Source: Deferribacterales bacterium Deferri_01 (GTDB lineage Bacteria; Chrysiogenota; Deferribacteres; Deferribacterales; Geovibrionaceae). Taken from it: a stretch of DNA of 64,000 bases. Position numbers and translations under genes: made by a program. Where the stretch lies: NCBI GenBank assembly GCA_001603805.1, contig LUZY01000002.1, forward strand, positions 186,001-250,000, given 5' to 3'. This document shows, piece by piece, positions 25,029 through 35,959 of the stretch. Below the pieces are notes generated by a model. It was not told the origin of the DNA and did no database searches. It worked only from the letters and a program-made list of their open reading frames with translations. Numbering within the stretch: the stretch's first letter is position 1; each line of letters starts with the position of its first letter.

Positions 25029-26420
25029 CTATCCCTTGACTCTCTTGTTCATTGCCTGCCTTGATATTCCGAGAAGAGCGGCTGCTTTGCTCTGGTTTCC
25101 GCCGCTGATTTTCAGCGCCTCACTGATAAGAATATTCTCCATGTCTTTTAGAGAAGGGAACCTGCCGGAATAGGTAAACTGAGTCCCCGCAGGTACAGCG
25201 GAGCTTACAGCACCTCTGCTTCTGCCTGTGGATTCAAGATAAGCAATAACATCACCCGCTGTAAGCATGTTCGGGCTCCGTGCCGCAAGGTCATAGGCGA
25301 TAGCCCTTAATTCTCTGATGTTTCCGGGAAATGTGTATGAAGAGAGAATACCTGCTGCTGCTTTTTCAAAGTTTTTTTCAGGAGTGCCGAGTTCCACCCC
25401 CGCCATCTTATAAAAATGGGAAAAAAGCAGGGGAATATCTCCTTTTCTGTCCCGCAGAGGAGGAATACAGAGTTTATGTATTGCAATACGGTAATAAAGA
25501 TCCTTACGGAATCTCCCCTCTGTCACCTTTTTATCAAGATCTGCATTAGTCGCCAGAACTATGCGGACATCGGCTTTTTCTTCCGTGTCACTGCCCATTG
25601 CCCTGAAAGTGCCTTCCTGCAAAAAACGCAGAAGTTTAAGCTGAGAGTTTTCAGAGATATCTCCCACCTCATCCAGAAACAGAGTTCCGCCGGACGCTTC
25701 CAGAAGAAGACCCCGCCGGGCTTTGTCCGCTCCGGTGAAAGCGCCTTTTCTGTGACCAAAAAGGGTATCGGAAAAGACTGTATCATCCACATCCGCAACA
25801 TTCACAGGGACAAACGCCCCTTTCCGCCTGCTTGCCTTATGGACGGCTTCTGCCATAAGCTCCTTTCCTGTTCCTGTTTCCCCGCATATCAAAACGGGCT
25901 GCATTCCGCCGGCCACAGCCTCAATGTATTTAAATATTGCAAACATGGAGCTTTCTTTTGTGACAATAGAAGAAAAATCGGAGGAGCATTTTAGGTGCGA
26001 TGCCTCAGTTGCCTCGGTAAAGCTTTCCACCTGACGTTTAAGTTCTTCTTTTTCAAGGATATTTTTGATGGTAGTAATGAAACGGAGACTGTCCACAGGT
26101 TTGAGGATGTAGTCATCTGCGCCTTTTTTCAGGCAGTTTACAGCGGTCTGGGAATCATCCGCCGCCGTGATGATAATCACCGGAGTTTCAGGATACTTTG
26201 CCATTACGAAGTCGAGAATATCGTTTCCGTCAATCTCCGGCATATAAAGATCCAGAACAATAAGAGCAAACGCTCTATGCTCAAGTATATCAAGTGCTTT
26301 TTGCCCGCCGGACGCAGTGGTGATGTTTTTATAGCCTGCACTCTTCAGGGCAAAACTGTAGGAGAAAAGGATATCCTCCTCATCATCCACAAGAAGTATA
26401 GGAATATCGTATTTCAGCAT
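25029..26420 (-). CDS. NtrC-family sigma-54-dependent response regulator
   Basis: A 463-aa protein: REC (residues ~5-120; phosphoacceptor Asp in VLDLYMPEIDG), AAA+ (~150-380; GETGTGKE Walker A, GAFTGA sigma-54 loop intact, GGTLFLDEVG Walker B, FPGNIREL) and a Fis-type HTH (GNQSKAAALLGISRQAMNKR). It should activate sigma-54 promoters. Last gene of the long minus-strand chemosensory string, 14 bp after a sensor kinase that is its likely partner. The operon's own promoter is sigma-54 type, so autoregulation is a natural guess. Confidence 0.92.
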   Translation of the reverse strand: MLKYDIPILLVDDEEDILFSYSFALKSAGYKNITTASGGQKALDILEHRAFALIVLDLYMPEIDGNDILDFVMAKYPETPVIIITAADDSQTAVNCLKKGADDYILKPVDSLRFITTIKNILEKEELKRQVESFTEATEASHLKCSSDFSSIVTKESSMFAIFKYIEAVAGGMQPVLICGETGTGKELMAEAVHKASRRKGAFVPVNVADVDDTVFSDTLFGHRKGAFTGADKARRGLLLEASGGTLFLDEVGDISENSQLKLLRFLQEGTFRAMGSDTEEKADVRIVLATNADLDKKVTEGRFRKDLYYRIAIHKLCIPPLRDRKGDIPLLFSHFYKMAGVELGTPEKNFEKAAAGILSSYTFPGNIRELRAIAYDLAARSPNMLTAGDVIAYLESTGRSRGAVSSAVPAGTQFTYSGRFPSLKDMENILISEALKISGGNQSKAAALLGISRQAMNKRVKG

Positions 26421-26434
26421 AGTATTCCTTCTGA

Positions 26435-28324
26435 TTATCTCTGTGCGGGGAAAGTCACCGTAACGGTCGTACCCTTCTCCGGTTCGGAGGCAAAATCCAG
26501 CTCGCCCTTATGCTCTTTAACATAAGTATACACTATAGAAAGCCCCAGCCCGGTTCCTCCGTCCTTAAGCTTGGTGGTGAAAAAAGGTTCGGTTATTCTT
26601 CTTATTATATCACTAGGAATCCCGACTCCTGTGTCTGAAACGCAGATTTTCAGATTTCCGCTTTCATCCGAAGCGCAGAGAAGTCTGACAGAGCCGTTTT
26701 TATCAGGGAGAGCCTCAAGTGCATTAAGAATCAGATTGATGAGTACCTGCTCCATTTTCTGCCTGTTTCCTTTGACATTTGGAACAGGCTTTATGATGTC
26801 TGTGGAAAAATCAGAAGTATATTTCAGAATATGCTGATTAAGTATTTTCACAGCAGAGGTGACAACATCTTCAACATTAATTATGTCATCCATGTTTTCC
26901 GTGTCCCCTTTGGAAAAACTTTTAAGCTCATGGACAATTTTTTTAATCCTCTCCGAGCCTCCGGCTATTCCTTCCAGAAGCTTCGGAATATCCTCACGCA
27001 GAACAGAATAAGGGAGATTTTCCACCTCAAAATCACCTTCTGTTTCGTAAACTCTGTCAAGCACTTCGCTGAACCCTTTCCAGAGATCCAGCATCATTTT
27101 ACTGTTAAACATTATGAAATTGTTGGGGTTATTAATCTCATGGGCTATGCCTGACACCAGTGTGCCAAGCGCTGTCATTTTATTGGTCTGAATGAGCTTT
27201 TCCTGAAGCTGACGCTCTCTTTTCTCAAGCTTTTTAGCCTCTGTAATATCTTTGAAAGAAAGATAAAGATAATCGGTTCCGCCGATACTGAGCCGCTGGG
27301 AGTTGGCAAGAAAAGTGAAAGTCTCGCCTGTTAGGCGGGTCATGGTACATACAGCCTCGTCCTGACCGGAGTCACCGAGAATACAGCCGCTTACCGCCAG
27401 AACACGTATAAGCTCCGAGGGGACCTTACCGAGCATTTTATCTTTTCTGAACCCGAACATCTTTTCTGCAGCGGGGTTCAGGTCAGATACAGTATGTTCG
27501 GGCATTTTAAGCAGCACGAGAGCATCACGGTTCTTTTCAAAAATTTCGTCAAAATTTCTCGCTGTTGTATCCAGCTCATCCTTCATTCTTTCCAGTTCGC
27601 TCAGATCCGAAAAGATAAAAAGATATCTGGTCTGTTCGCCGCCCAGACTGAAAGTGGAAATATTCATAAGAACCGTTTTGCGTTTGTTCTCGGAAAGATT
27701 AAGATCAAGTCTTTTTGCTTTGCTTTCTCTGCCTTTAATAATTCCTTCGACAACACCTTCGAGTGAAGGCTGGAGAGAGGATATCACGTCCTCAACATTT
27801 TCACCGTAAATGTCGCCTCTTTCAATTCCGAATATTTCCATAAAAATATGGTTAAAATATTTTATCCTGAAAGATTCATCAGCAACCACTATCCCTTCTG
27901 CGGAGTTTTCCAGAACAGTTTCAAAAAGCCCGTTCTGCTCCACAAGGTTGCGCTCCACGGCGGCTCTTCTGATAGCCATTGACACAACAGAATAAAGGGA
28001 CTGGGTTTCAGCCGGTTTAACTATATATCCGTAGGGTGCGGCTTCACTTGCCCTGTCCATTGTGCTGATATCTGAATAGCTGGTGAGGAAAACTATGGGG
28101 ATGCGGTAAGCAGTGTTTATTATCCCCGCAAGGTCAATACCGTCCAGATCTGATTTGAGGTTTATGTCCATAAGAACAAGTACGGGAATTTCCTTTTCGA
28201 TCTCCTTCATCGCATCTTCAGGTCTGACAGCGTACACAACGTCAGAATAGCCGAAACTCAACAGTTTCGACCTTATATCCATAGCAATCAAGGCTTCATC
28301 TTCAACAATTAGTATTTTTCCCAT
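26435..28324 (-). CDS. cytosolic REC-PAS-PAS histidine kinase
   Basis: A 629-aa protein without TM helices: N-terminal REC (residues ~1-118; LVLMDINL, LTSYSD, YIVKPAE), two PAS domains (~130-245 and ~250-365), HisKA with SGIAHEINNPNNFIMFNS (His ~393) and HATPase with GTGLGLSIVY. AAGGA lies 7 nt before the ATG. The REC is at the N-terminus rather than the C-terminus, so the kinase may itself be gated by phosphorylation, for instance from CheA or the kinase encoded just upstream. Confidence 0.9.
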   Translation of the reverse strand: MGKILIVEDEALIAMDIRSKLLSFGYSDVVYAVRPEDAMKEIEKEIPVLVLMDINLKSDLDGIDLAGIINTAYRIPIVFLTSYSDISTMDRASEAAPYGYIVKPAETQSLYSVVSMAIRRAAVERNLVEQNGLFETVLENSAEGIVVADESFRIKYFNHIFMEIFGIERGDIYGENVEDVISSLQPSLEGVVEGIIKGRESKAKRLDLNLSENKRKTVLMNISTFSLGGEQTRYLFIFSDLSELERMKDELDTTARNFDEIFEKNRDALVLLKMPEHTVSDLNPAAEKMFGFRKDKMLGKVPSELIRVLAVSGCILGDSGQDEAVCTMTRLTGETFTFLANSQRLSIGGTDYLYLSFKDITEAKKLEKRERQLQEKLIQTNKMTALGTLVSGIAHEINNPNNFIMFNSKMMLDLWKGFSEVLDRVYETEGDFEVENLPYSVLREDIPKLLEGIAGGSERIKKIVHELKSFSKGDTENMDDIINVEDVVTSAVKILNQHILKYTSDFSTDIIKPVPNVKGNRQKMEQVLINLILNALEALPDKNGSVRLLCASDESGNLKICVSDTGVGIPSDIIRRITEPFFTTKLKDGGTGLGLSIVYTYVKEHKGELDFASEPEKGTTVTVTFPAQR

Positions 28325-28365
28325 AACAATTCCTTTTGACTACAACAATCTTAACAAACAAAGTG

Positions 28366-30720
28366 TTAAAATTTCAAAACAAAAACAGTTCCGCTGTTAT
28401 TTTCAATACGCAAATCTCCCCCCAACTGGGAAGAAAGCGATGTAATTATCTGTGAACCGAGGGTATCGGAAGTTCTGAAACCTTCTGTGTCGGCTATTCC
28501 TGCTCCGTTATCTGCAATGCTTACCTCTTTTTTTCCATCATCCGTAAAACTTACGCAGATATTAATGCGTGCATCCACTGAATCTCTGTCGAAGGCATGC
28601 TTGTAGCAGTTTGTGATTATTTCCGTTATCAGCAGGCTTATGGCTATTGATTCGTCAAGATTAAGCCGCATCTCACAGCAGTTTACATCAACATAAACCG
28701 GACAGACAGAAGTGTACGTCATAGATATCTCACCCACAAGGCGTGTAAGATATGCCTTGAAGTCCAGCCCCTGCGCACTGTCGCCCCTGTAAAGCATTTC
28801 ATGGATTATCGCCATGGATTTAATCCGCTGTATGCTGTTTTTAAAGTAAGCAACTGCCTTTTCATCATTCAAATACTCACTCTGAATACTTAGAAGGCTG
28901 CTGACAATCTGAAGATTATTTTTTACTCTGTGGTGTATCTCTCTTATAAGAAAGTTTTTTTCCTCTATTCCGGCTATCAGTCCGTTTTTTATTCTCCTTT
29001 CTTCTGTTATATCTCTGAAAACCAGAACACCACCGCTCTCATAGGAGTCGTATTCGAGTTTGTTTATACTGTATGCGACAGGGATAACATCTCCGCTGCT
29101 GTTTCTGAAAAACACCTCGCCTTTGTGTATGCCTCTGTTTTTATTCACCGCTTCAAGGATCGGAGATTCCGGGCTTCCGTCTTCTGTACAGAGAATACTG
29201 TCAATATTTTCAGGCTGAGACAAAGGACTGTACTTCAGGATGCGGGCAGCGGAATTGTTCATGAATTTAATATTCATAACTCCGTCAAATACGATTACTC
29301 CTTCATCCATTGCGTTCAGAAGTGCCTTGTGTATATTCTCAAGGCTGAAAAGCCTGTTTGTAAGGTACTTTTCATTACTTTTATCAACAACTATTGCATA
29401 GATATATTCCTTGTTCCTGAAACGCACCTTAGCACAAAGCAGAAGAAAATCCTTAACAGTGTCCTTCTCATTTTTAAGACTGCACTGCATTTTACCCTGT
29501 CCTTCTGTTTCAATCTTCCTGAGAAAATCCGCAGAAAAAGGGTTTTCCCTGAAAATAGAATCGGAAAGGGCACGGTTTTTCATCTTTTCTACACCTGTGC
29601 CGAAGAAAATCTCTGCGGCACGGTTGGCATCCTCTATCATGAGAGTGTTGATATTAATAAACAGCATGGGAACGCCGGAAAGGCGGAACATTCCCTCATA
29701 CCATTCCATCCTGTTCAGGCTCTCTCTGAATTTCATATATTTATCTGAAGCATCGAATACAAAACCGGTCAGCGAGGATAAATCACCATCGGACGAATAC
29801 TCCGCCATGCTGTAAAACTCAAGCCATCTGAGCCTGCCTTCGGAATCAGTGAAAGGAAGAGATTCCATCTCTTCTGAGTTCTCTGTTCCCTTCCGGTTTT
29901 TCTCATAGTCTGCGATGCGGTATATTATTTCAGCGTTTTTTTCTTCATCTCCGGTAAAACCAAGAAGGCTTGAGGCACTCCGGCTAAGTACTTCAACAGA
30001 CGGTTCGGGACGAAAGCTGAAACTATAATATGCCGAACTGCCCGTACTGCTCATTTTATCCAGAATAATAGAAAGATGCCTCTCCAGTTTTTTCATTTTT
30101 TCAAAATGCATTATTATTATTCCGGCAGACACGGTGAAGGTTAAAAAAACTGCAAGCTGAAAACCCGCTGAAAAATACTGGATATTAACTGCACCTTCTC
30201 TTGTGCCTTCAATTAATACGGGATAGTTCATTTTATGAATTCCCCAGAGGATAAGTGACACGCCTGTCACCTTCTTTCCAAAGCCGTAAAATGATTTTGA
30301 AACAAGAATAATAAAGCCTGTATAGATAAATGCTGCAGCAGAGAAAACAAAGACTACTGCATCTATTACAAAATACCCGGCTCCGTAAAAAACAGCCGCA
30401 GCAAGCAGGATTTCAGCCGTAAGAGCCCCCTGAAGGACAAAGCGGGGCTTCTTTTTATCAATAAGCATATGAGCGCCCATGACAAGCAGCACAGCCCCCA
30501 TCAGTACAAAGCTGAGTTTCAGAAAAAACAGGAAATCGTTTTCCCCGTTTCTGAAAATAATCATCTCAACAGAGTACCTTATTATGTTGAAAAGCCAGCT
30601 GTATCCCCATATTTTGAGATAATCGTTCCTTTCATTTATGTATAAATACATAAACATAAACATAACCGCCATGGAGGCGGTCAGTATGCCGATTATTTCA
30701 TTAAGAAAATCTGCCTGCAT
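28366..30720 (-). CDS. membrane sensor kinase with multi-TM N-terminus, PAS and HisKA_2
   Basis: A 784-aa protein. About seven TM helices fill residues ~5-220, like 7TM sensor modules. A PAS-like region (~235-345), further PAS domains (~345-465 and ~465-585), then HisKA_2 (FLIREIHHRVKNNLQIVSSL) and HATPase follow. I start at the ATG at 30720, after the cheB stop, with AGGAG ~11 nt upstream; a start 15 codons earlier would overlap cheB. It follows cheB by 19 bp, which ties it to the chemosensory genes. Confidence 0.82.
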   Translation of the reverse strand: MQADFLNEIIGILTASMAVMFMFMYLYINERNDYLKIWGYSWLFNIIRYSVEMIIFRNGENDFLFFLKLSFVLMGAVLLVMGAHMLIDKKKPRFVLQGALTAEILLAAAVFYGAGYFVIDAVVFVFSAAAFIYTGFIILVSKSFYGFGKKVTGVSLILWGIHKMNYPVLIEGTREGAVNIQYFSAGFQLAVFLTFTVSAGIIIMHFEKMKKLERHLSIILDKMSSTGSSAYYSFSFRPEPSVEVLSRSASSLLGFTGDEEKNAEIIYRIADYEKNRKGTENSEEMESLPFTDSEGRLRWLEFYSMAEYSSDGDLSSLTGFVFDASDKYMKFRESLNRMEWYEGMFRLSGVPMLFININTLMIEDANRAAEIFFGTGVEKMKNRALSDSIFRENPFSADFLRKIETEGQGKMQCSLKNEKDTVKDFLLLCAKVRFRNKEYIYAIVVDKSNEKYLTNRLFSLENIHKALLNAMDEGVIVFDGVMNIKFMNNSAARILKYSPLSQPENIDSILCTEDGSPESPILEAVNKNRGIHKGEVFFRNSSGDVIPVAYSINKLEYDSYESGGVLVFRDITEERRIKNGLIAGIEEKNFLIREIHHRVKNNLQIVSSLLSIQSEYLNDEKAVAYFKNSIQRIKSMAIIHEMLYRGDSAQGLDFKAYLTRLVGEISMTYTSVCPVYVDVNCCEMRLNLDESIAISLLITEIITNCYKHAFDRDSVDARINICVSFTDDGKKEVSIADNGAGIADTEGFRTSDTLGSQIITSLSSQLGGDLRIENNSGTVFVLKF

Positions 30721-30739
30721 TTTAAAATCAGCTCCTGCA

Positions 30740-31804
30740 TCAGTTCCTGCAATACGCCACAACAAACTGAGATATATTTCCCAACGGAAGAATTTTTTGC
30801 GCTGCGCCGAGTTCTATTGCCACCTTCGGCATACCGAAAACCACGCTTGTGGACTCATCCTGTGCTATGGTGTACGCACCGGCTTCTTTAAGCTCCAGAA
30901 GACCTTTTGCTCCGTCATCGCCCATACCTGTCATTATTACCGCAACTGCGTTGGAACCCACATATCTGGCTCCTGAGCGGAAAAGGACATCAACCGACGG
31001 TCTGTGCCTGCTGACTAAAGGACCTTCCTTTATTTCAGTGTAGTATCTGGCACCGCTTCGTTTGATCAGAGTATGTTTATTTCCCGGTGCTATCAATGCT
31101 CTGCCGGGAAGCACGGTATCACCGTTTTCCGCCTCTTTGACACTTATTTTAGACAGTGAATCCAGCCTTTGGGCGAACGAGGCTGTAAAGTTCTCCGGCA
31201 TGTGCTGAACTATAACTATTCCAGGCGAATCCGGCGGCATGGCAGTCAGAAACACTGTAAGCGCTTCTGTTCCCCCTGTGGATGCCCCAACAAGGATAAC
31301 CTTTTCAGTTGTTTCCATCATCGCTTTGCTGGTACTTTTCGGTATAATAACATCCGCAGTCAGTTTTGGCTGAATAGTGCGGGAAACGGCGGATATCTTC
31401 TTGACAGAAGCCTTTGCAGCCGCCTTTACGGCATCACAGATAAGGATTTTGGACTCCTCAAGGAATGCCTTTGTTCCCGATCTGGGTTTTTGTATAACAT
31501 CCACAGCACCGTATTCGATGGCTTTCATAAGTGTCTGTGAGTTGTCGACAGTAAGGCTCGAACACATCACCACAGGGATAGGGTGCTGAGACATAAGCTT
31601 TTTAAGAAATGTGATGCCGTCCATTCGTGGCATTTCAACATCCAGAGTGATAACATCCGGAATAAAATGCTTCATTCTCTCCGCTGCATAAAAAGGATCC
31701 TGGCAGGAAGCCACTTCGCTTATTTCCGGATCAGAAGAAAGAATTTCGGTAAGAGTTTGCCTAACCACTGCGGAATCATCTACAACAAGAACTTTCAGAC
31801 CCAT
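30740..31804 (-). CDS. cheB: chemotaxis protein-glutamate methylesterase CheB
   Basis: A 354-aa protein: REC (residues ~1-120; Asp in [20 protein letters not shown]) and the methylesterase domain (~160-345) with the catalytic Ser in GASTGGT, His in [11 protein letters not shown] and Asp in MTGMGDDGA. It removes receptor methyl groups and deamidates Gln. It follows cheD by 4 bp. Confidence 0.96.
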   Translation of the reverse strand: MGLKVLVVDDSAVVRQTLTEILSSDPEISEVASCQDPFYAAERMKHFIPDVITLDVEMPRMDGITFLKKLMSQHPIPVVMCSSLTVDNSQTLMKAIEYGAVDVIQKPRSGTKAFLEESKILICDAVKAAAKASVKKISAVSRTIQPKLTADVIIPKSTSKAMMETTEKVILVGASTGGTEALTVFLTAMPPDSPGIVIVQHMPENFTASFAQRLDSLSKISVKEAENGDTVLPGRALIAPGNKHTLIKRSGARYYTEIKEGPLVSRHRPSVDVLFRSGARYVGSNAVAVIMTGMGDDGAKGLLELKEAGAYTIAQDESTSVVFGMPKVAIELGAAQKILPLGNISQFVVAYCRN

Positions 31805-31808
31805 AACA

Positions 31809-32303
31809 TCAACCTGCGTCCATAGTATTTCTTAAGCTTTTCATAAAGACACGTCCTTCAGAGGAGTAAAAATACAGTTTTCTTCCTGAATCTCCACCCA
31901 CATCCTGAGCAGTAATTTTATAGCCCAAGGCCGACAAAGCGGCAAAAGCCGCCTGTATATTTTTTGCGCCTATAGTTTCTCTTTTGATTTTACCGGATTC
32001 AGTGCGGAACATGTCCGCCCCGCCGAAGACTTTTACTTCGATTTCTGAAGGTACAGCCCCCCAAACGCTAAAGCGGCTGTGCATATATGTTATTGAGCTG
32101 TCAACGAATTTATTAACATGAGAAGGGTTGTTTCCTACCACTGAAAAATTGGCGAGCGGGAGCATGGCGTGGCACATCCCGCCGATTTTAGCAGCTGACC
32201 AGAACATTATCACTGAAACGCACGATCCCAGAACCGTACTAACCACAGCAGGTTCTTTTTCAAGATACATTTCACATGGTTTCAAATAAATGCTTTTGAT
32301 CAA
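31809..32303 (-). CDS. cheD: chemoreceptor glutamine deamidase CheD
   Basis: A 164-aa CheD with the catalytic Cys in [10 protein letters not shown] and His in [10 protein letters not shown] place the start at TTG 32303, where AGGA lies 8 nt upstream and the LKP..MYLEKEP opening fits the family; the longer frame would overlap cheR by 56 bp without a site. It deamidates receptor Gln residues. The cheR-cheD-cheB order matches F7-type chemosensory clusters. Confidence 0.93.
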   Translation of the reverse strand: MIKSIYLKPCEMYLEKEPAVVSTVLGSCVSVIMFWSAAKIGGMCHAMLPLANFSVVGNNPSHVNKFVDSSITYMHSRFSVWGAVPSEIEVKVFGGADMFRTESGKIKRETIGAKNIQAAFAALSALGYKITAQDVGGDSGRKLYFYSSEGRVFMKSLRNTMDAG

Positions 32304-32319
32304 CTGCCTTATTCCTGAA

Positions 32320-33168
32320 TCATACTTTTCTGTAAACTGTCGGTGCGACTGTCTCCACATCAAGGTCCATCCCATGTATGGTTTCCGAATGTCCTAAAAA
32401 AAGAAACCTACCCCGTTTAAGATGGCTCACAAGCCTTTTCAGAATCCTCTCCTGCGTGTCTCTGTCAAAGTATATTATAACATTACGGCAGAATATTATG
32501 TCATAATCCTTATCATGAGAAAACTTTTCATCCATAAGATTAAGGCGGGAGAACCTGACTGACTTTCTTATAAACGGCTTCAGACGCACCTTGCAGTCAT
32601 TTTTATCTTTTGATCTTAAAAAGAATTTTTTTTTCAGTTCAAAGGGAAGCTGGGCTATTTTTTCTTCATTATAAATAGCTGTGCATGCTTTTTGCAGCAC
32701 ATCGGTGGATATATCCGTGGCAAGAATTTCATAATTCCAGCCTCGTATATTTTCAAAAAAACCGTGAAGCTCCATTGCAAGAGTATACGGTTCCTCACCG
32801 CTAGAGCAGCCTGCGCTCCAGACTTTGACCTTGGCATTGTCATTATCTTTCAGAAGATAAGGCAGAACTCTGTCCCTCATATATTCAAAGTGACCGGGCT
32901 CACGGTAGAAATCGGTTTTGTTTGTTGTTATAACATCTATGAGACTGACTATTTCCTCCTCACCCTCACCTGAGTTAAACACAAAATCCAGATATTCCTC
33001 ATAGGTGGTAAAGCCGTGTTTCCTCAGCCTCTTTCTTAATCTTCCCTCTACCATCTGTTTCTTTGTCGGGGGGAGCTTGATTCCGCAGTGATTTTCTATG
33101 AATGATTTAATGCGCTCAAACTCCATGGATGAAAGATTCTGACGAAAAACATCAAAATTAGAAGACAT
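32320..33168 (-). CDS. cheR: chemotaxis methyltransferase CheR
   Basis: A 282-aa SAM-dependent receptor methyltransferase: N-terminal helical domain (residues ~5-75), then the catalytic domain with VWSAGCSSGEEPYTLAM, ATDIS and FCRNVIIYFD. AAAGGTGG stands before the ATG at 33168; a TTG five codons upstream is less likely. It likely docks on the shared C-terminal EEF tail of the two adjacent MCPs (inference). Confidence 0.95.
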   Translation of the reverse strand: MSSNFDVFRQNLSSMEFERIKSFIENHCGIKLPPTKKQMVEGRLRKRLRKHGFTTYEEYLDFVFNSGEGEEEIVSLIDVITTNKTDFYREPGHFEYMRDRVLPYLLKDNDNAKVKVWSAGCSSGEEPYTLAMELHGFFENIRGWNYEILATDISTDVLQKACTAIYNEEKIAQLPFELKKKFFLRSKDKNDCKVRLKPFIRKSVRFSRLNLMDEKFSHDKDYDIIFCRNVIIYFDRDTQERILKRLVSHLKRGRFLFLGHSETIHGMDLDVETVAPTVYRKV

Positions 33169-33185
33169 ACACCACCTTTCCAACC

Positions 33186-33216
33186 CCCGTCCTGCGGTGT
33201 AACTCCGCAGAACGGG
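33186..33216. promoter_or_regulatory. intercistronic hairpin between MCP and cheR
   Basis: CCCGTCCTGCGG and CCGCAGAACGGG pair over 12 positions (one G-T pair) around a 7-nt loop. No U-run follows on the transcribed minus strand; ATATTTTATTTT follows on the plus strand. Confidence 0.6.
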
Positions 33217-33227
33217 ATATTTTATTT

Positions 33228-35276
33228 TCAGTAACTTACAAACTCTTCATCCAGCTTGTCATTGTCATCGTGCATATTAAGACTTATGCCCTTTGAAGAG
33301 TCTGTCTTCTTTGTTGTTTTAGCAGAAAGTGCAGGTGTTTTAGCAGGTTTGAAGCCTCCGCCTGTATTACTGCGGGTTCTGACAACAGCTGAGGAACTGC
33401 CGCTCATTCTGAAAAATGCCACTGCATGCTGAAGCGACTCTGCCTGACTTGCAAGTTCTTCTGCTGTAGATGCCATTTCCTCGGATGCTCCGGCGTTTCT
33501 CTGTATAACCTGATCAAGCTGCTGAATAGCACTGTTGATCTGTTCTGCTCCGGTTCTCTGCTCTGTGCTGGATGCGGTTATCTCCTGCACAAGCTCCGCT
33601 GTTTTTTGTATATCAGGCAATATCTGCTCAAGAAGTGATCCTGCACGTTCTGCAACTTCCACGCTGCTTATGGAAAGTGTGCTGATCTCGCCTGCGGCTT
33701 CCTGTGAACGTTCGGCAAGCTTGCGAACTTCACTTGCCACAACAGCAAAACCCTTTCCGTGTTCTCCAGCCCTTGCTGCTTCTATTGCTGCATTGAGAGC
33801 AAGAAGATTGGTCTGGCGAGCTATCTCTTCAATTATAGAGATCTTACCTGCTATATCCTTCATAGCTTTTACAGTCTGCTCAACAGCCGAACCGCCTTCC
33901 TTAGCGTCATCAGCCGCTTTTCTGGCTATCTTCTCAGTCTGAAGAGCATTGTCTGCATTCTGATTTATGTTAGAGGTCATCTCTTCCATCGAGCTTGATG
34001 CCTCTTCTGCCGCCGCCGCCTGCTCAGTTGCACCCTGTGACATTTCCTGCGCAGCGCTGCTAAGCTGTTCACTTCCGGCTGAAACATTCTCCGATGAGCT
34101 TTTCACATCAGATACAATGTCTCTCAGCTTTGTTATCATATCTCTCAAAGCAGAAGCGAGTTCGCCTATTTCATCTCTGCTGTTAAGATCTATATGAGCA
34201 TCCAGATTACCGTCTGCGACCTGTTTTGCAAACTCAACCCCCTGAAACAAAGGCTTTGTTATCATCTTTGTCATAACAACCGCAAGAATTACTCCTATTA
34301 TAATTGCTATGATTATTCCCGTAACCATTGCAACAGATGAGGCATTCAACACTGATATAGCCTGCTGTGCTATTTCAGTGGTCTGCGTCATCCCCGCTAC
34401 AGCTATGCCTTCGGCTTTTGACAAGAGAATACCTGCCGTTACACTTCTCTGATCACCAATCTTGTCAGAATCAGCCCATGTCAGGGCGAGTGTTTCCATG
34501 GAGCGCTTATACCCGTCCAGAGCAATCTTTATATTCGAAAGCTGATTAAGGTTAACCTGCCTCCGAGTTACCGATTCTATCTCATTGAGAGTTGTCTCCA
34601 TACTTTTAAATTTCGGAAAGACATCAGTAAGCTCCGTAAGATTCCTTGTTGCCTGAGCTTTCCAAGCTTCTATTCGAACATGGTTGCCTTCTATGATTAT
34701 GTTATTCATGGAAGTAATCTTCTGGCTACGTTCGGCAAGCTTTTCAGCTCCGGTACCACTGCGTATTTCAACAAGCAGGGCTTCTTCCTGACTGTGAAGA
34801 TAATCTTCGGCATTCTTCATGAATGACGCCGCATAGCTGTTCATATTATTTTTTGCTTCATCAAGTTTTTTGTTGTTATCAGCAGTCTGTTTTGCCAACC
34901 CCTCATACTCATTTGCAGCCGCAAGCACGTCTCCTGCTGATGCGTTAAGTGCTTTAAGATTTTGAGATTTTTCTCCCAAAGCCTGAATATCGGCTATATA
35001 CTTTTTCAGGTTTTCAAAGCTTTTCAAAGCCTTGTTATAGTCTTCCAGACTTCCTGTGTACTGAAAGGTACGCATGCTGAGCATGATTGAGGAGTTCGTT
35101 CTTTCGATTTCACCGGCGAGTTTGACTTCCGGAACGTACTCTTCCGAGAGTTTAAGTGACTCCGTTTTGACCCTTGACATGTTCAGCATAGCAACAGCGC
35201 CAAGTACTGCTATAATGAGGATTAGCAGTCCGAACGCCATGCCGAGTTTTGTTCCAAGTTTCATATTTTTAAGCAT
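33228..35276 (-). CDS. methyl-accepting chemotaxis protein with helical periplasmic domain
   Basis: A 682-aa receptor: TM1 (~8-28), a long helical periplasmic region (~30-300, 4HB/HBM-like), TM2 (~308-333), HAMP (~335-390) and a signalling domain with [20 protein letters not shown] at the tip. The last residues, [10 protein letters not shown], are nearly the same as in the other MCP of this operon and look like a CheR/CheB tether. GAGGG lies before the ATG at 35276. The signalling half is almost identical at DNA level to that of the MCP at 35960. Confidence 0.94.
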   Translation of the reverse strand: MLKNMKLGTKLGMAFGLLILIIAVLGAVAMLNMSRVKTESLKLSEEYVPEVKLAGEIERTNSSIMLSMRTFQYTGSLEDYNKALKSFENLKKYIADIQALGEKSQNLKALNASAGDVLAAANEYEGLAKQTADNNKKLDEAKNNMNSYAASFMKNAEDYLHSQEEALLVEIRSGTGAEKLAERSQKITSMNNIIIEGNHVRIEAWKAQATRNLTELTDVFPKFKSMETTLNEIESVTRRQVNLNQLSNIKIALDGYKRSMETLALTWADSDKIGDQRSVTAGILLSKAEGIAVAGMTQTTEIAQQAISVLNASSVAMVTGIIIAIIIGVILAVVMTKMITKPLFQGVEFAKQVADGNLDAHIDLNSRDEIGELASALRDMITKLRDIVSDVKSSSENVSAGSEQLSSAAQEMSQGATEQAAAAEEASSSMEEMTSNINQNADNALQTEKIARKAADDAKEGGSAVEQTVKAMKDIAGKISIIEEIARQTNLLALNAAIEAARAGEHGKGFAVVASEVRKLAERSQEAAGEISTLSISSVEVAERAGSLLEQILPDIQKTAELVQEITASSTEQRTGAEQINSAIQQLDQVIQRNAGASEEMASTAEELASQAESLQHAVAFFRMSGSSSAVVRTRSNTGGGFKPAKTPALSAKTTKKTDSSKGISLNMHDDNDKLDEEFVSY

Positions 35277-35346
35277 TTTAATCCCTCGCTCTGTAATAGC
35301 CATAAATTAAGCTGCTCACACGCAGAGATCAGATGTAACGGTCTGC

Positions 35347-35371
35347 GGGGAGGGAGGCATGCTCCCTCCCC
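35347..35371. promoter_or_regulatory. intercistronic hairpin between cheW and MCP
   Basis: GGGGAGGGAG and CTCCCTCCCC are perfect 10-bp arms with a 5-nt loop. CTTTT follows on the plus strand only. As in the two other intercistronic hairpins, the U-run faces the antisense direction. Confidence 0.6.
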
Positions 35372-35445
35372 TTTTACCGCTCACAACGGCGTCAGATATA
35401 AATGACGGCTCATCCGTCGTCAGAAAAATACGGAAAAATTCCGGT

Positions 35446-35943
35446 TTATGAAGCGTTCTCCTGAAAGCCGGAGTACATACTCAGCTCATCAGCAGAAAAA
35501 ACTTTATTAATATTAAGAATGATTACGAACCCCTCGCCTTTTTTTGCCATCCCCTGAATAAATTCAGTGTTAAGCTGTGTGCCTATTCTTGGTGCAGGTT
35601 CGATGAACTCTTTTTCAAAATCCACCACCTCCTGCACAGAATCTGCCAATGCACCGAGTATTGCGCTTTCGCCGTCAAGAGATACTTCAACTATGATTAT
35701 GCAGGTGTTCACCGTACGCTCAGTTGCGGACATTCCGAACTTGAGCTTAAGGTCAATCACGGGGACAACATTTCCCCGCAGGTTTATTACACCTCTCATA
35801 AAATCAGGCGTCTGCGGCACTTTGGTCACATTGGTGTAGTCAAGCACTTCCCGGACAGACATGATGTTCACCCCGAACACCTCTTCACCCATCTTAAAGG
35901 TCAGTACCTGGCAGCTCCCGGTGTCGTTTATGTTTTCCGACAT
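35446..35943 (-). CDS. cheW: chemotaxis coupling protein CheW
   Basis: A 165-aa CheW: VLTFKMGEEVFGVNIMSVREVL, MRGVINLRGNVVPVIDL and an SH3-like double-barrel pattern. It couples receptors to CheA. It lies between the two MCP genes, 17 bp after the first (35960). Confidence 0.96.
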   Translation of the reverse strand: MSENINDTGSCQVLTFKMGEEVFGVNIMSVREVLDYTNVTKVPQTPDFMRGVINLRGNVVPVIDLKLKFGMSATERTVNTCIIIVEVSLDGESAILGALADSVQEVVDFEKEFIEPAPRIGTQLNTEFIQGMAKKGEGFVIILNINKVFSADELSMYSGFQENAS

Positions 35944-35959
35944 AACTACCTCCGATTTG

